A DNA stretch of 64,000 nt from Streptomyces sp. GESEQ-35 (GTDB lineage Bacteria > Actinomycetota > Actinomycetes > Streptomycetales > Streptomycetaceae): assembly GCF_017948485.1 (NCBI RefSeq), contig NZ_JAFFSX010000033.1, forward strand, positions 1 to 64,000, written 5' to 3'. Both the position numbers and the translations under genes were made by a program. How positions within the stretch are numbered: position 1 is the stretch's first letter; each line of letters begins with the position of its first letter. Below the pieces are notes generated by a model that saw only the letters and a list, made by a program, of their open reading frames with translations, was not told the origin of the DNA and searched no databases. Positions 51,038-60,021 of the stretch are shown here, one piece after another.

Positions 51038-52636
51038 TCAAGCCAGGGCGACGAGATCCGCGTAGTCCGCGCCCCACAGGTCCTCGACTCCGTCCGGAAG
51101 CAGAATGATCCGCTCCGGCTGGAGCGCCTCGACCGCGCCCTCGTCGTGGGTGACGAGGACGACCGCACCCTTGTAGGTGCGCAGTGCGCCGAGGATCTCC
51201 TCGCGGCTGGCCGGGTCGAGGTTGTTGGTCGGCTCGTCGAGCAGCAGGACGTTGGCCGACGACACCACGAGGGTGGCCAGGGCGAGACGGGTCTTCTCAC
51301 CGCCGGAGAGGACTCCGGCGGGCTTGTCGACGTCGTCGCCGGAGAACAGGAACGAGCCGAGCGTCTTGCGGACCTCGACCAGGTCGAGGTCCGGGTTGGC
51401 GGAGCGCATGTTCTCCAGGACCGTGCGCTCGGGGTCGAGGGTCTCGTGCTCCTGCGCGTAGTAGCCGAGCTTGAGGCCGTGGCCCTCGACGACCTCGCCG
51501 GTGTCGGGGGTCTCGACGCCGCCGAGGAGGCGCAGCAGGGTCGTCTTGCCGGCGCCGTTGAGGCCGAGGATGACGACTCGGGAGCCCTTGTCGATGGCCA
51601 GGTCGACGTCGGTGAAGATCTCCAACGAGCCGTACGACTTCGACAGTCCCTCCGCCATCAGCGGGGTCTTGCCGCAGGACGCGGGCTCGGGGAAGCGGAG
51701 CTTGGCGACCTTGTCGGAGGCGCGTACCGCTTCGAGCCCGGCGAGCAGCCGGTCGGCACGCTTGGCCATGTTCTGCGCGGCGACCGTCTTGGTGGCCTTG
51801 GCGCGCATCTTGTCGGCCTGCGAGTGCAGTGCGGCGGCCTTCTTCTCGGCGTTCTGCCGCTCGCGCTTGCGGCGCTTCTCGTCGGCCTCGCGCTGCTGCT
51901 GGTAGAGCCGCCAGCCCATGTTGTAGACGTCGATCTGGGCGCGGTTGGCGTCCAGATAGAACACCTTGTTGACGACCGTCTCGACCAGGTCGGCGTCGTG
52001 GGAGATCACGATGAAGCCGCCGCGATACGTCTTCAGGTAGTCGCGCAGCCAGACGATCGAGTCGGCGTCGAGGTGGTTCGTGGGCTCGTCGAGGAGCAGG
52101 GTGTCCGCGTCGGAGAACAGGATGCGGGCCAGCTCGATACGGCGGCGCTGACCGCCGGAGAGCGTATGGAGCGGCTGGCCGAGCACCCGGTCGGGCAGGC
52201 TCAGCGCGGCGGCGATGGTGGCGGCCTCGGCCTCGGCGGAGTAGCCGCCCTTGGTGAGGAACTCGGTCTCCTGGCGCTCGTACTGCCTGAGGGCCTTCTC
52301 CCGGGTGGCGCCCTGACCGTTGGCGATGCGCTGTTCGTTGTCGCGCATCTTGCGGATCAGTAGGTCGAGGCCGCGCGCGGAGAGGATGCGGTCGCGGGCG
52401 AGGACGTCGAGGTCGCCGGTGCGGGGGTCCTGCGGGAGGTAACCGACCTCGCCGGAGCGGGTGATGGTGCCGCCGGCGGGGTTGCCTTCACCTGCCAGGC
52501 ACTTGGTGAGGGTGGTCTTGCCGGCGCCGTTACGGCCGACCAGGCCGATGCGGTCGCCCTTGGCGACACGGAAGGTGGCGGACTCGATGAGGACGCGGGC
52601 ACCGGCGCGCAGCTCGATACCGGAGGCGGAAATCAC
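51038..52636 (-). CDS. ABC-F family ATPase
   Basis: A 532-residue protein with two ABC domains and no membrane helix. Domain 1 has Walker A GRNGAGKTT and LSGGQRRRIELAR; domain 2 has GLNGAGKTT and LSGGEKTRLALATL. The linker (about 240-310) is charged and helical, as in ribosome-acting ABC-F proteins that modulate translation or protect from antibiotics. The exact subgroup is not clear. The start is the GTG at 52636. A seven-residue leader ORF lies 60 bases upstream. Confidence 0.92.
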   Translation of the reverse strand: MISASGIELRAGARVLIESATFRVAKGDRIGLVGRNGAGKTTLTKCLAGEGNPAGGTITRSGEVGYLPQDPRTGDLDVLARDRILSARGLDLLIRKMRDNEQRIANGQGATREKALRQYERQETEFLTKGGYSAEAEAATIAAALSLPDRVLGQPLHTLSGGQRRRIELARILFSDADTLLLDEPTNHLDADSIVWLRDYLKTYRGGFIVISHDADLVETVVNKVFYLDANRAQIDVYNMGWRLYQQQREADEKRRKRERQNAEKKAAALHSQADKMRAKATKTVAAQNMAKRADRLLAGLEAVRASDKVAKLRFPEPASCGKTPLMAEGLSKSYGSLEIFTDVDLAIDKGSRVVILGLNGAGKTTLLRLLGGVETPDTGEVVEGHGLKLGYYAQEHETLDPERTVLENMRSANPDLDLVEVRKTLGSFLFSGDDVDKPAGVLSGGEKTRLALATLVVSSANVLLLDEPTNNLDPASREEILGALRTYKGAVVLVTHDEGAVEALQPERIILLPDGVEDLWGADYADLVALA

Positions 52637-52695
52637 GGACAGACTCCAGGGCGGAGGGGGGTTGGCGGGTGGGCGGCTGAGGACGTTCCCGCCGT

Positions 52696-52719
52696 CTAAT
52701 GCGCGAGGAGAATGGCCAT
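52696..52719 (-). CDS. seven-residue leader peptide before ABC-F
   Basis: ATG GCC ATT CTC CTC GCG CAT TAG encodes MAILLAH and ends 60 bases before the ABC-F start. A TAGAAT -10 lies at 52727-52732, so the transcript would begin at or near this ATG and the leader could be read as a leaderless peptide. A GGCGGG/CCCGCC pairing follows the stop. Short leader ORFs often control ABC-F genes by ribosome stalling; this is a candidate. Confidence 0.45.
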   Translation of the reverse strand: MAILLAH

Positions 52720-52726
52720 GGAGGCA

Positions 52727-52732
52727 ATTCTA
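52727..52732 (-). promoter_or_regulatory. -10 box of the ABC-F leader transcript
   Basis: TAGAAT on the minus strand, 8 bases upstream of the leader ATG. No clear -35 is spaced for it. It overlaps the end of the decayed gene. Confidence 0.4.
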
Positions 52733-53043
52733 ACGGGGCGGTGCAAGCGCTTTTCCGTCGTTCCGGTGTTCGGACCGCGCGCCGGGGCCTTCGTTGCCGA
52801 GGTGGGTGCGGTGCGGGGTGATCCGGCCCAGGCCGTCGACCGCGACGAGCTGGGCAGTCCAGGCGACGTCCCCACAGGGGTGCGCGATGAGCAGCGCGCT
52901 CCACCGTGACGTACGGCACGCTCAGGCTCGTGGGCGCAGCCCCTGCGCGCGGGCAGCACCCGGCGCAGGTGCCCGTCGACGATGAGGCGCAGGACGCCCG
53001 TGCCGCCGCGGGCCGGGAGCCAGTCGGCGGCGGTCGGCAGAGC
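52730..53043 (-). pseudogene. decayed gene with two frameshifts
   Basis: Reading 53043 down to 52730, three short stretches in successive frames have almost all G/C at third positions and fit end to end: ADWLPARGGTGVLRLIVDGH, then APTSLSVPYVTVER, then LLIAHPCGDVAWTAQLVAVD and on to a TAG at 52732. Each step needs a one-base insertion, and there is no start codon at the front. The protein is not one I recognise. Sequencing errors would give the same picture. It fills the otherwise gene-free 52737-53134, near the VOC gene. Confidence 0.45.
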
Positions 53044-53134
53044 CCGGTGTCAGTGGTGGGTGCAAGACTGGCAACAGGCAGCAAATCCCGGCAATTTCCG
53101 GCGGTTTTCCAGCGTGGACAAGGGAGTGATCGTC

Positions 53135-53548
53135 ATGGCGGCCACGGGCGGCGCGAGTCCGAGCATCTACCCGACACTGCTGTACGCGGACGCGAAGGCG
53201 GCGATCCGGCAGCTCACCGAGACCTTCGGCTTCAGCGAGCTGTCGGTGTACGAGGGTGAGGACGGCGCGGTGATGCACGCGGAGCTGGCGCAGGGCAACG
53301 GCGCGATCATGCTCGGCTCGAAGGGCCGCGGCGGTGTCTTCGACGCGGCGATGAAGGACGCGGGCACGACGGGGGTGTACGTCGTCGTGGACGACGTCGA
53401 CGCCCACCACCAGCGCGCCGTGGAGCACGGCGCGGAGATCCTGATGCCCCCGACGGACCAGGACTACGGCTCCCGGGACTACATGGCCCGGGACCTCGAG
53501 GGCAACATCTGGAGCTTCGGCACGTACGCCCCGGAGATAGGGGGCTGA
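53135..53548 (+). CDS. VOC/glyoxalase-fold protein
   Basis: A 137-residue protein of the vicinal oxygen chelate superfamily: two beta-alpha-beta-beta-beta units, YPTLLYADAKAAIRQLTETF with FSELSVYEGEDGAVMHAEL, and GVYVVVDDVDAHHQRAVEHG with RDYMARDLEGNIWSFG. The reaction is unknown; relatives include bleomycin-binding and glyoxalase proteins. The start is the ATG at 53135 with AAGGGAG upstream. Confidence 0.85.
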   Translation: MAATGGASPSIYPTLLYADAKAAIRQLTETFGFSELSVYEGEDGAVMHAELAQGNGAIMLGSKGRGGVFDAAMKDAGTTGVYVVVDDVDAHHQRAVEHGAEILMPPTDQDYGSRDYMARDLEGNIWSFGTYAPEIGG

Positions 53549-53576
53549 GCCCCAGGGATGGGGGGCTGACCGGGCG

Positions 53577-54896
53577 CTAGTTTCCCCCGGTGTGCACCTG
53601 GAAGGCCGCCCGGCGTACGGCCTTGGCCAGGGCGGGGTCGGGGTGTGCCGCGGCGAGGGCGACGAGGACCTGGACGGTGCGGGGGTGCCCGACGGCACGC
53701 ACCTCGTCGAGCAGCATGGGGACCGTCGGCTGCACCGCGGACTCCAGGTGCCGCACGAGCAGGGGGGCCTCGCCGTGGTCGGCGACGGCGGCGGCCGTGT
53801 CGACCCACAGCCAGGTGGCCTCTTCGCGGGTGAGGGCCTCATGGGCGTCCTCGGGGTCGACGCCGTCGTGCTCGGCGAGCCACAGCAGGGCGTAGGGCCT
53901 GAGCGTCGGCTCGTCGGCCACGGAGCGTACGTCGGGCTCGGCGGGGGCGCCGACGACGCGCAGCGCCTCGAAGGCGAGGCCGCGCAGCAGGGCGTCCTCG
54001 CCGCGGGCGGCGTCGAGCAGCTCGGTGACGGCGCTGCCGACGGGACGGGCGGCGAGCCAGGCGCGGTACTCGTCGCGGGCCGCCTTCGGGCGCAGCTGGG
54101 CGCAGCCGCGGAGCATGCCCTCGGCCGCCTGCTCGATGTTCCCGGCGGGGCTCTGCGCGGCGACGCAGATCTGCTCCAGCTTGACCCAGACCGCCCAGCT
54201 GCCGAGCGGGGTCAGCGTGGCCTGTCCGTCGCCGCAGGTGAGGGCTCCGACGGCGGCCAGAGCGTGCAGGGCCCAGTCGAGGAGCGGGTCGAGGGGGGCG
54301 TCGGTGGCCACTGGCGTCGGCTCGGGCTGCGGACCGTAAGGGATCTCGCAGCGCTCGGTGCGCAGTTCGGTGACCCGCTGTTCCAGGAGGTCGAGGAGCT
54401 GCTCGACCGGGACGGGGCCGGCGGAGAGCTGGAGGAAGGAGAGCACCTGGGGCATGGCCGAGACGACCTCGGCGACGGCGGCGGGCTCGTGGTCCGCGGG
54501 TTCCGGATGGGCGAGCGACCAGGCGTCGAAGAGGGCGACCCAGCCGCGCAGTACGGCGCTGTCGTCACGGTCCCAGGCGCGCAGCCGCCAGCCGGGGCGG
54601 GCGCTGTCGCCGTGCACCTCGACGAGACCGGCGAGGCGGGCGGTGTCCCAGTCGGCGCGGACCTGAGCCACGGTCAGGCTCAGGTCCCCGGCCGCCAGTT
54701 CGGCGGTCGAGTCGGACAGCGTGCCCTTGCCGTCGGGGCCCGCTCCGTCGCGGCCGGGGCGCAGTGCGGTGTCGGCCCAGTGGGCGACGCGGGCCGCGGA
54801 GGCAAGACCGGAGCGAGCCATTCTGGCCAGTTCCGCCTGGGCGGGAGTGCCCTCCGGGGGGCGCGGTGCGGGGCGGCGCGAGCGCCGCTGGTTCAT
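53577..54896 (-). CDS. conserved protein of unknown function
   Basis: A 439-residue cytoplasmic protein I cannot assign. The middle has VPVEQLLDLLEQRVTELRTE, and the second half is helical and Ala/Leu-rich, perhaps HEAT-like (LLRGLAFEALRVVG, RPYALLWLAEHDG, VQVLVALAAAHPDPALAKAV). No signal peptide. The start chosen is the ATG at 54896, though the frame is open to 55046. It faces the VOC gene convergently. Confidence 0.7.
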   Translation of the reverse strand: MNQRRSRRPAPRPPEGTPAQAELARMARSGLASAARVAHWADTALRPGRDGAGPDGKGTLSDSTAELAAGDLSLTVAQVRADWDTARLAGLVEVHGDSARPGWRLRAWDRDDSAVLRGWVALFDAWSLAHPEPADHEPAAVAEVVSAMPQVLSFLQLSAGPVPVEQLLDLLEQRVTELRTERCEIPYGPQPEPTPVATDAPLDPLLDWALHALAAVGALTCGDGQATLTPLGSWAVWVKLEQICVAAQSPAGNIEQAAEGMLRGCAQLRPKAARDEYRAWLAARPVGSAVTELLDAARGEDALLRGLAFEALRVVGAPAEPDVRSVADEPTLRPYALLWLAEHDGVDPEDAHEALTREEATWLWVDTAAAVADHGEAPLLVRHLESAVQPTVPMLLDEVRAVGHPRTVQVLVALAAAHPDPALAKAVRRAAFQVHTGGN

Positions 54897-55129
54897 CGCT
54901 CGGGGGGCGGCGGCCAGGGGTCGCGGGCGGACGAGTCGAAGCCTGGAGTCGCGCGGGATACGGGACGTCACGGGTGCAGTCTTCCGGTTGACGGTCAGAA
55001 AACCCAAACGGAATGTCACGGCGGGCGACGGGGAGGGCCAACGCACGGGGTTCTGCGAGCGGTGGAGGGCCGAGAACAGGCCAGTGATACGGCATTAAAC
55101 GGAATCTGTGGGACCGGGCTGCGGGGAGG

Positions 55130-56257
55130 TCACATCAACGGTGTCAGAAAGCGGCGCAGCGTCTCTTCGTAGGACTCCGGGTCGGCGTTCCACATGGCTC
55201 CGTGCGGGGCTCGCTGGACCGTGTGGAGGGAGACCAGGTCGGGGCGGCCCGCGGCGAAGCGGCGGGAGAGGACCCAGGGGGCCACGGTGTCGTCGGGGCC
55301 ATGGAAGATCAGGGCCGGTACCGAGAGCCGGGCGGGGTCGGCGGACTCCGCGATGCGGTCGCCGTGCACTCCGGTGCGGCCCTGCGCGGCGCGGACCGCC
55401 AGCGGCAGCAGGGCGCCCGGGGTGCGCCGGGCCGAGGCCAGGGCGCGCAGCGTCGTCTCCCAGCTGAGCACCGGGGAGTCCAGGACGAGCCCCGAGACAC
55501 GGTCGCGGAGCCCCGAGTGCGCGGCGGCGCGCAGCGCCATGGTGGCGCCGGTGGACCAGCCGTGCAGGACGACCTGTTGGGCGCCGTACCGCACGGCGTA
55601 GCGGATCGCCGCGTCCAGGTCGCGCCACTCGGTCTCGCCGAGGTGGTTCAGGCCGTCCGGTGAGCGGGGGGCGCCGAGGTCGCCACGGTAGGCGAGGGCG
55701 AGCACCGGGAAGCCACGGCGGCCCAGGAACTCCATGATGTTCATGGCGTGCTCCCGGGTGGTGCCGAGGCCGTGCACCGCGATGACCCAGGTGTCCCGCG
55801 CGCCGGGCACGAACCAGGCGGGCAGGGAGCCGAGTTCGCCGGGGATGTCGATGTCGGCGTGGTCCAGGCCGAGGGCGGCGCCGGGGTTGCCGACGTACAC
55901 GTTCGGGGTGAGCCACACCTTGTCGCCGGGCTCCAGGGTGCCGTGGGTGACGCGTTCCAGGCGGCGTACGACGGAGTCGGCGGAGTGGTTCGCCGCATCG
56001 AGGACGGGGCCGACGACAGCGTGTGAGGCGTCGCCGGCGAGGCCGTAGGTGCCGGGGCGCGTGGAGGCCAGGGCCCGGGTGAGCGCGATCTGGCCGGCGG
56101 CCGTCGCGTGCACGGTGAGCCGGGGTTCGCTGGGCAGGGGCCGTCCCGCGGGCGCCTTGAGCGCGGCATCGCTGGCGTACCGGCCGGCGGCCACGCTGGC
56201 TGCGCCGGCTGCCAGGGCTACGGTGACGGCCGCGGCCGCCGCTTTGACAGTGCGCAC
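55130..56257 (-). CDS. alpha/beta hydrolase with N-terminal membrane/signal segment
   Basis: A 375-residue hydrolase. An N-terminal hydrophobic stretch (KAAAAAVTVALAAGAASVAA) suggests export or anchoring. The fold has VIAVHGLGTTREHAMNIMEF, the nucleophile GWSTGATMAL and a C-terminal HGPDDTVAPW with the catalytic Asp, then APHGAMW with the His. The substrate is unknown. The start is the GTG at 56257. Confidence 0.85.
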   Translation of the reverse strand: MRTVKAAAAAVTVALAAGAASVAAGRYASDAALKAPAGRPLPSEPRLTVHATAAGQIALTRALASTRPGTYGLAGDASHAVVGPVLDAANHSADSVVRRLERVTHGTLEPGDKVWLTPNVYVGNPGAALGLDHADIDIPGELGSLPAWFVPGARDTWVIAVHGLGTTREHAMNIMEFLGRRGFPVLALAYRGDLGAPRSPDGLNHLGETEWRDLDAAIRYAVRYGAQQVVLHGWSTGATMALRAAAHSGLRDRVSGLVLDSPVLSWETTLRALASARRTPGALLPLAVRAAQGRTGVHGDRIAESADPARLSVPALIFHGPDDTVAPWVLSRRFAAGRPDLVSLHTVQRAPHGAMWNADPESYEETLRRFLTPLM

Positions 56258-56371
56258 GGGTTCAGTGTCCTGGCGGAGCCGGTTGTCGGCCAGCCGAAGG
56301 ACGTCATCGGGCGGGTGCGACAGGTGCGTTTTCCGGTGGTACAGGGCGTCCGGCCGGTGCAGAAGGCATCC

Positions 56372-57094
56372 TCACCCCCGCTGCCCGTACCCGCGCAGCT
56401 TCTCCCCCACCTCCCGCAGCTGCTCTCCCGACAGCAGGCTCGGTGACAGCCCCGGTACCGAGGACGCCGTGAGCCACAGGCGGCACATCCACTCGAGCTG
56501 GGCCGTGCGGTCGTAGGCCTGGTCGAGGGTGCTGCCGTAGGCCGTCGTGCCGTGGTTCTGGAGGAGGCAGGCGGAGCGGTCGGTCAGTGCGTGGAGCATG
56601 TTCTCGGCCAACTCGTCGGTGCCGTACGTCGCATATGGGGCGACTCGGACGGGTCCGCCGAGCGCCGCGGCCATGTAGTGGATCAGCGGGAGCTCGGCGA
56701 CGAGGGTGGAGACGGCCGTGGCGTGGACCGCGTGGGTGTGGACGACGGCGCGGGCGTCGGTCGTGCGGTAGACGGCGAGATGCATGGGCAGCTCACTGGT
56801 CGGGACGAGGGTGCCGAGCACCTGCCGGCCGTCGAGGTCGACGCCGGTCACGTCGCCCGGCGCGAGACGGTCGTAGGGGACGCCCGACGGCGTGACCAGG
56901 ACCGTGTCCCCGACGCGTACGGAGACATTGCCGGACGTGCCGACGACGAGTCCGTCGGACACGGTCCTGCGGGCCGCGGTGACCAGAGCCTCCCAGGCGT
57001 CCGCCTCCTCCTCGAGCACATCCCTCCCCCACGGCTCCCCCACAACCTGTACTTCCTCCCGCGCACCCCGCTGATCCCGCCGCTGCTCAGCCAT
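56372..57094 (-). CDS. class II aldolase/adducin-domain protein
   Basis: A 240-residue class II aldolase of the fuculose-phosphate aldolase type. GTSGNVSVR is the substrate loop, the HTHAVHA motif holds zinc ligands, and LLQNHGTTAYG contains another zinc His. The sugar substrate is unknown. The start is the ATG at 57094. Confidence 0.87.
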   Translation of the reverse strand: MAEQRRDQRGAREEVQVVGEPWGRDVLEEEADAWEALVTAARRTVSDGLVVGTSGNVSVRVGDTVLVTPSGVPYDRLAPGDVTGVDLDGRQVLGTLVPTSELPMHLAVYRTTDARAVVHTHAVHATAVSTLVAELPLIHYMAAALGGPVRVAPYATYGTDELAENMLHALTDRSACLLQNHGTTAYGSTLDQAYDRTAQLEWMCRLWLTASSVPGLSPSLLSGEQLREVGEKLRGYGQRG

Positions 57095-57290
57095 GCCGCG
57101 ATCCTGCCAGGCGCGGCGTCAACCCGCCGTCGGGCGGGGGCACTTTAGGGCAGGAGACGGACGCCCGGAAGAGTGCATACAGGCACAGATGCCCCTCGCT
57201 CCGGGCTTGGCCGGAGATCGATGAGCGTTCAAGGATCTTCCAGTAGCCTCTGGGGGATTTGTCGTGCACGTCGCCATTCCGGGGGGAAAT

Positions 57291-58040
57291 ATGGCTCGTG
57301 ATCGCAAACCGTTCCGTCGTCGCACCCACGTCATAGCGGCATCCATGACGGCGCTCGCCGTCGGGGGGATCGCCCTCACCGAGGTTCCGGCCTTCGCCGC
57401 GAGCAAGCCGAAGGGACACGACGTCTCGTCGCACCAGAAGAACGTCAACTGGAAGAGCGCGGCGAACAAAGGCGCCAAGTTCGTCTACGTCAAGGCGACC
57501 GAGTCCCACACCTACCGCAACCCCTACTACAGCCAGCAGTACAACGGCTCGCGCAACGCGGGCCTGGTCCGCGGGGCCTACCACTTCGCGCTGCCCAACA
57601 AGTCGTCGGGCAAGACCCAGGCCGCCTACTTCATACGCAACGGCGGAGCCTGGCGGGCGGACGGCTGGACTCTGCCGCCCGCGCTCGACATCGAGTACAA
57701 CCCGTACGACAAGAAGCACAGTTGCTACAAGATGAGCAATTCCAGGATGGTCGCCTGGATCAAGGCGTTCAGCAACGAGGTGAAGCGGCTCACCGGACGC
57801 CGCCCGGTGATCTACACGACCGCGCACTGGTGGAACAAGTGCACCGGCAGCAGCCGGGCCTTCGCCTCGAACCATGCGCTGTGGGTCGCCCGCTACAACT
57901 CGTCGACGGCGGGAACGCTGCCGGCGGGCTGGGGGGTCTGGACCTTCTGGCAGTACGACAACAGCGGCAGTCTGCCCGGCGACCAGAATCTCTTCAACGG
58001 ATCCCAGTCTCAACTGAAGAAGTTTGCCCGAGGCTCCTAA
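57291..58040 (+). CDS. secreted GH25 lysozyme
   Basis: A 249-residue secreted muramidase. The signal peptide (about residues 10-38) ends near AFAAS. The GH25 domain has GHDVSSHQKNVNW, KFVYVKATES, RGAYHFALP, ALDIEYNP with catalytic acids, and GVWTFWQYDNSG. It cleaves peptidoglycan glycan chains. The start is the ATG at 57291 with GGGGGGAAAT upstream. A terminator follows the stop. Confidence 0.93.
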   Translation: MARDRKPFRRRTHVIAASMTALAVGGIALTEVPAFAASKPKGHDVSSHQKNVNWKSAANKGAKFVYVKATESHTYRNPYYSQQYNGSRNAGLVRGAYHFALPNKSSGKTQAAYFIRNGGAWRADGWTLPPALDIEYNPYDKKHSCYKMSNSRMVAWIKAFSNEVKRLTGRRPVIYTTAHWWNKCTGSSRAFASNHALWVARYNSSTAGTLPAGWGVWTFWQYDNSGSLPGDQNLFNGSQSQLKKFARGS

Positions 58041-58075
58041 CCCTTGGGGCATCTGGGCCGCGCGGACCCCAAGGG
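58041..58075 (+). terminator. terminator after the lysozyme gene
   Basis: A 9-base stem CCCTTGGGG (58041-58049) with CCCCAAGGG (58067-58075) around a 17-base interval, immediately after the stop. Confidence 0.65.
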
Positions 58076-58114
58076 GCGACAACACCCCTTCCGGACACCG
58101 TGCGGCCCTGCTCA

Positions 58115-58152
58115 GTTCATCTTCCGTTCATTCAGGTTACCTACGTTCAACC
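58115..58152 (+). promoter_or_regulatory. PHO-box-like repeats before pit
   Basis: GTTCATCTTCC (58115-58125), GTTCATTCAGG (58126-58136), then TTACCTAC and GTTCAACC (58145-58152) are direct repeats spaced 11 and 19. The GTTCA-led 11-base unit is the Streptomyces PhoP-binding pattern, and the next gene is a phosphate transporter, so PhoP control is likely. Confidence 0.7.
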
Positions 58153-58183
58153 GGCCAACGACCTCGAACGATTGCCTGGGTAA

Positions 58184-59419
58184 ATGGAAAGCTTCTCGCT
58201 GATCCTCGCGATTGTGGTGATCACCGCACTCGCGTTCGATTTCACGAACGGTTTCCACGACACCGCCAACGCGATGGCCACGACCATCTCGACCGGTGCG
58301 CTCAGACCCAAGGTCGCGGTGGCCATGTCCGCCGTCCTCAATCTCGTCGGCGCCTTCCTCTCGGTGGAGGTCGCCAACACCATCTCCAAGGGGCTCGTCG
58401 ACGAGACCGGTATTCGTCCCGAGGTCATCTTCGCCGCCCTGGTCGGCGCGATTCTCTGGAACCTGCTGACCTGGCTGGTCGGGCTCCCTTCCAGTTCCTC
58501 GCACGCCCTCATGGGCGGTCTGATCGGCGCCACCATCGCCTCGGCCGGCGTCGGCGCGGTCCACGGCGACGCGCTCGTCACCAAGGTGCTGATCCCGGCG
58601 ATCGCCGCCCCTATCGTCGCCGGTGTCGCCGCGTTGCTCGCCACGCGCCTGTCGTACTCCCTCGGCAGGAAGGCCGACGGCAAGGCGGCCGCGAAGGGCT
58701 ACCGGGCCGGCCAGATCGCCTCCGCCGGTCTGGTCTCGCTGGCCCACGGCACCAACGACGCGCAGAAGACGATGGGCATCATCACCCTCGCCCTGGTCAC
58801 CGGCGGCGCCATCGCCCCCGGCTCGAACCCTCCCACCTGGGTGATCCTCTCCGCGGGCCTGGCCATCGCACTCGGCACCTACCTCGGCGGCTGGCGCATC
58901 ATCCGCACCATGGGCAAGGGCCTGACCGACCTCCAGCCGCAGCAGGGCTTCGCCGCCCAGACCAGCGCGGCCACGGTCATCCTGGCCTCCTCCCACATCG
59001 GCTTCTCCCTCTCCACCACGCACTCCGTCTCCGGCGCGGTGATGGGCGCGGGCCTCGGCCGCAAGGGCGGGGTCGTCCGCTGGTCCACGGCCACCCGGAT
59101 GTTCGTCGCCTGGGGGCTGACGCTGCCGGCGGCGGCCCTGGTCGGCGCCGTCGCGGAATGGGTGACCGGTTTCGGCAGCTGGGGCACCGCCCTGGTCGCG
59201 GTCTTCCTGATCGCCTCCAGCGCCGCGATCTGGCAGCGCTCCCGTCGTGAGGTCGTCGACCACACGAACGTCAACGACGCGGCGGAGGAGCCGGCCAGCG
59301 TGGTGACGACGGCGATCGCCGCGGTGACCCCGCCGCCCGCGGGCACGGTGGCCGAGGAGCTGGCGGCCACGATCCCCGCCCCGTCCACGGAGCCGGCGTC
59401 TTCGCAGGCCACGGTCTGA
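58184..59419 (+). CDS. pit: Pit-family inorganic phosphate transporter
   Basis: A 411-residue membrane protein of the PiT family with about ten helices. The two PiT repeat signatures are present: GFHDTANAMATTIS near the N-terminus and AHGTNDAQKTMG in the second half, each with the conserved Asp/Asn. It imports phosphate as a metal-phosphate complex, driven by protons. The start is the ATG at 58184, just after the PHO-box-like repeats. A 73-residue membrane protein gene follows, as with pit genes in other Streptomyces. Confidence 0.93.
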   Translation: MESFSLILAIVVITALAFDFTNGFHDTANAMATTISTGALRPKVAVAMSAVLNLVGAFLSVEVANTISKGLVDETGIRPEVIFAALVGAILWNLLTWLVGLPSSSSHALMGGLIGATIASAGVGAVHGDALVTKVLIPAIAAPIVAGVAALLATRLSYSLGRKADGKAAAKGYRAGQIASAGLVSLAHGTNDAQKTMGIITLALVTGGAIAPGSNPPTWVILSAGLAIALGTYLGGWRIIRTMGKGLTDLQPQQGFAAQTSAATVILASSHIGFSLSTTHSVSGAVMGAGLGRKGGVVRWSTATRMFVAWGLTLPAAALVGAVAEWVTGFGSWGTALVAVFLIASSAAIWQRSRREVVDHTNVNDAAEEPASVVTTAIAAVTPPPAGTVAEELAATIPAPSTEPASSQATV

Positions 59420-59449
59420 CCCCCACCCAGTACTCGAGGAAGCAGCAAC

Positions 59450-59671
59450 ATGAAGATCGACTGGGCGGCTCTGGGCTCCGTCTTCGGCGTCAGCCTCGTG
59501 GTCACCGTGGCCCTCGTGGCCCTGTTCACCCTCGGCGTCGCGGGCCTGTCCCGGCGCGAACGCGCCACGGCGCAGGGCGACTCCGCGGCGCTCGCGGTCA
59601 CCGCCGCGTACACCTGCTTCGCCGCGTGCGCGGCGGCGGTGGCCTACGGGATCTATCTGATCGTCGCGTGA
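59450..59671 (+). CDS. small membrane protein after pit
   Basis: A 73-residue protein with two helices (SVFGVSLVVTVALVALFTLG and YTCFAACAAAVAYGIYLIV). It lies 30 bases after pit and is likely co-transcribed; a helper for the transporter is possible. The start is the ATG at 59450. Confidence 0.8.
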   Translation: MKIDWAALGSVFGVSLVVTVALVALFTLGVAGLSRRERATAQGDSAALAVTAAYTCFAACAAAVAYGIYLIVA

Positions 59672-59695
59672 CACACGGCGCGTGAAAGCACCCGG

Positions 59696-59723
59696 GGTGC
59701 GGGACGGATCACCGTCCCGCACC
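59696..59723 (+). terminator. terminator of the pit operon
   Basis: A perfect 12-base stem (GGTGCGGGACGG at 59696-59707 with 59712-59723) and an ATCA loop. Confidence 0.78.
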
Positions 59724-59789
59724 TCACGTGTGTGGGCCTCAGCACACTCCCCCGTCGCAGGTCAACGGCAAGTTGACGGCCCTTCCAAC

Positions 59790-59925
59790 CCCATGGTGGA
59801 CTGCCGGAGCCATGTACGGCGGCAGAAGAGGAAGCCGGTGTGAATCCGGCGCGGTCCCGCCACTGTCACCGGGGTAGCAATCCCCGGGAGCCAGGAACTC
59901 TCACCGCCGGTCCAGTCGAACCAGG
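59790..59925 (+). ncRNA. cobalamin (AdoCbl) riboswitch
   Basis: The conserved blocks lie in order: GAAGCCGGTGTGAATCCGGC (59831-59850), GGTCCCGCCACTG with the B12 box GCCACTG near 59859-59865, and GGGAGCCAGGAACTC (about 59886-59900). It precedes the cbiB-cobQ-cobN operon and should lower its expression when adenosylcobalamin is abundant. No clear terminator follows, so translation control is possible. The rest of 59672-60021 holds the upstream terminator and nothing else I can see. Confidence 0.9.
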
Positions 59926-60021
59926 GCGTGGACACCCTGAGTGAGGACAAATCGCGATGCTCGGCTGCCGTTCGAGGTGCAGTACCAGGTCTCTGCCTGA
60001 CCCCGTGGCCGGCTGAGCCGC

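Noticed and set aside
53592..55172. 526-codon plus-strand frame
   Set aside because: It is the shadow of the unknown 439-residue gene on the other strand, which has the expected codon use.
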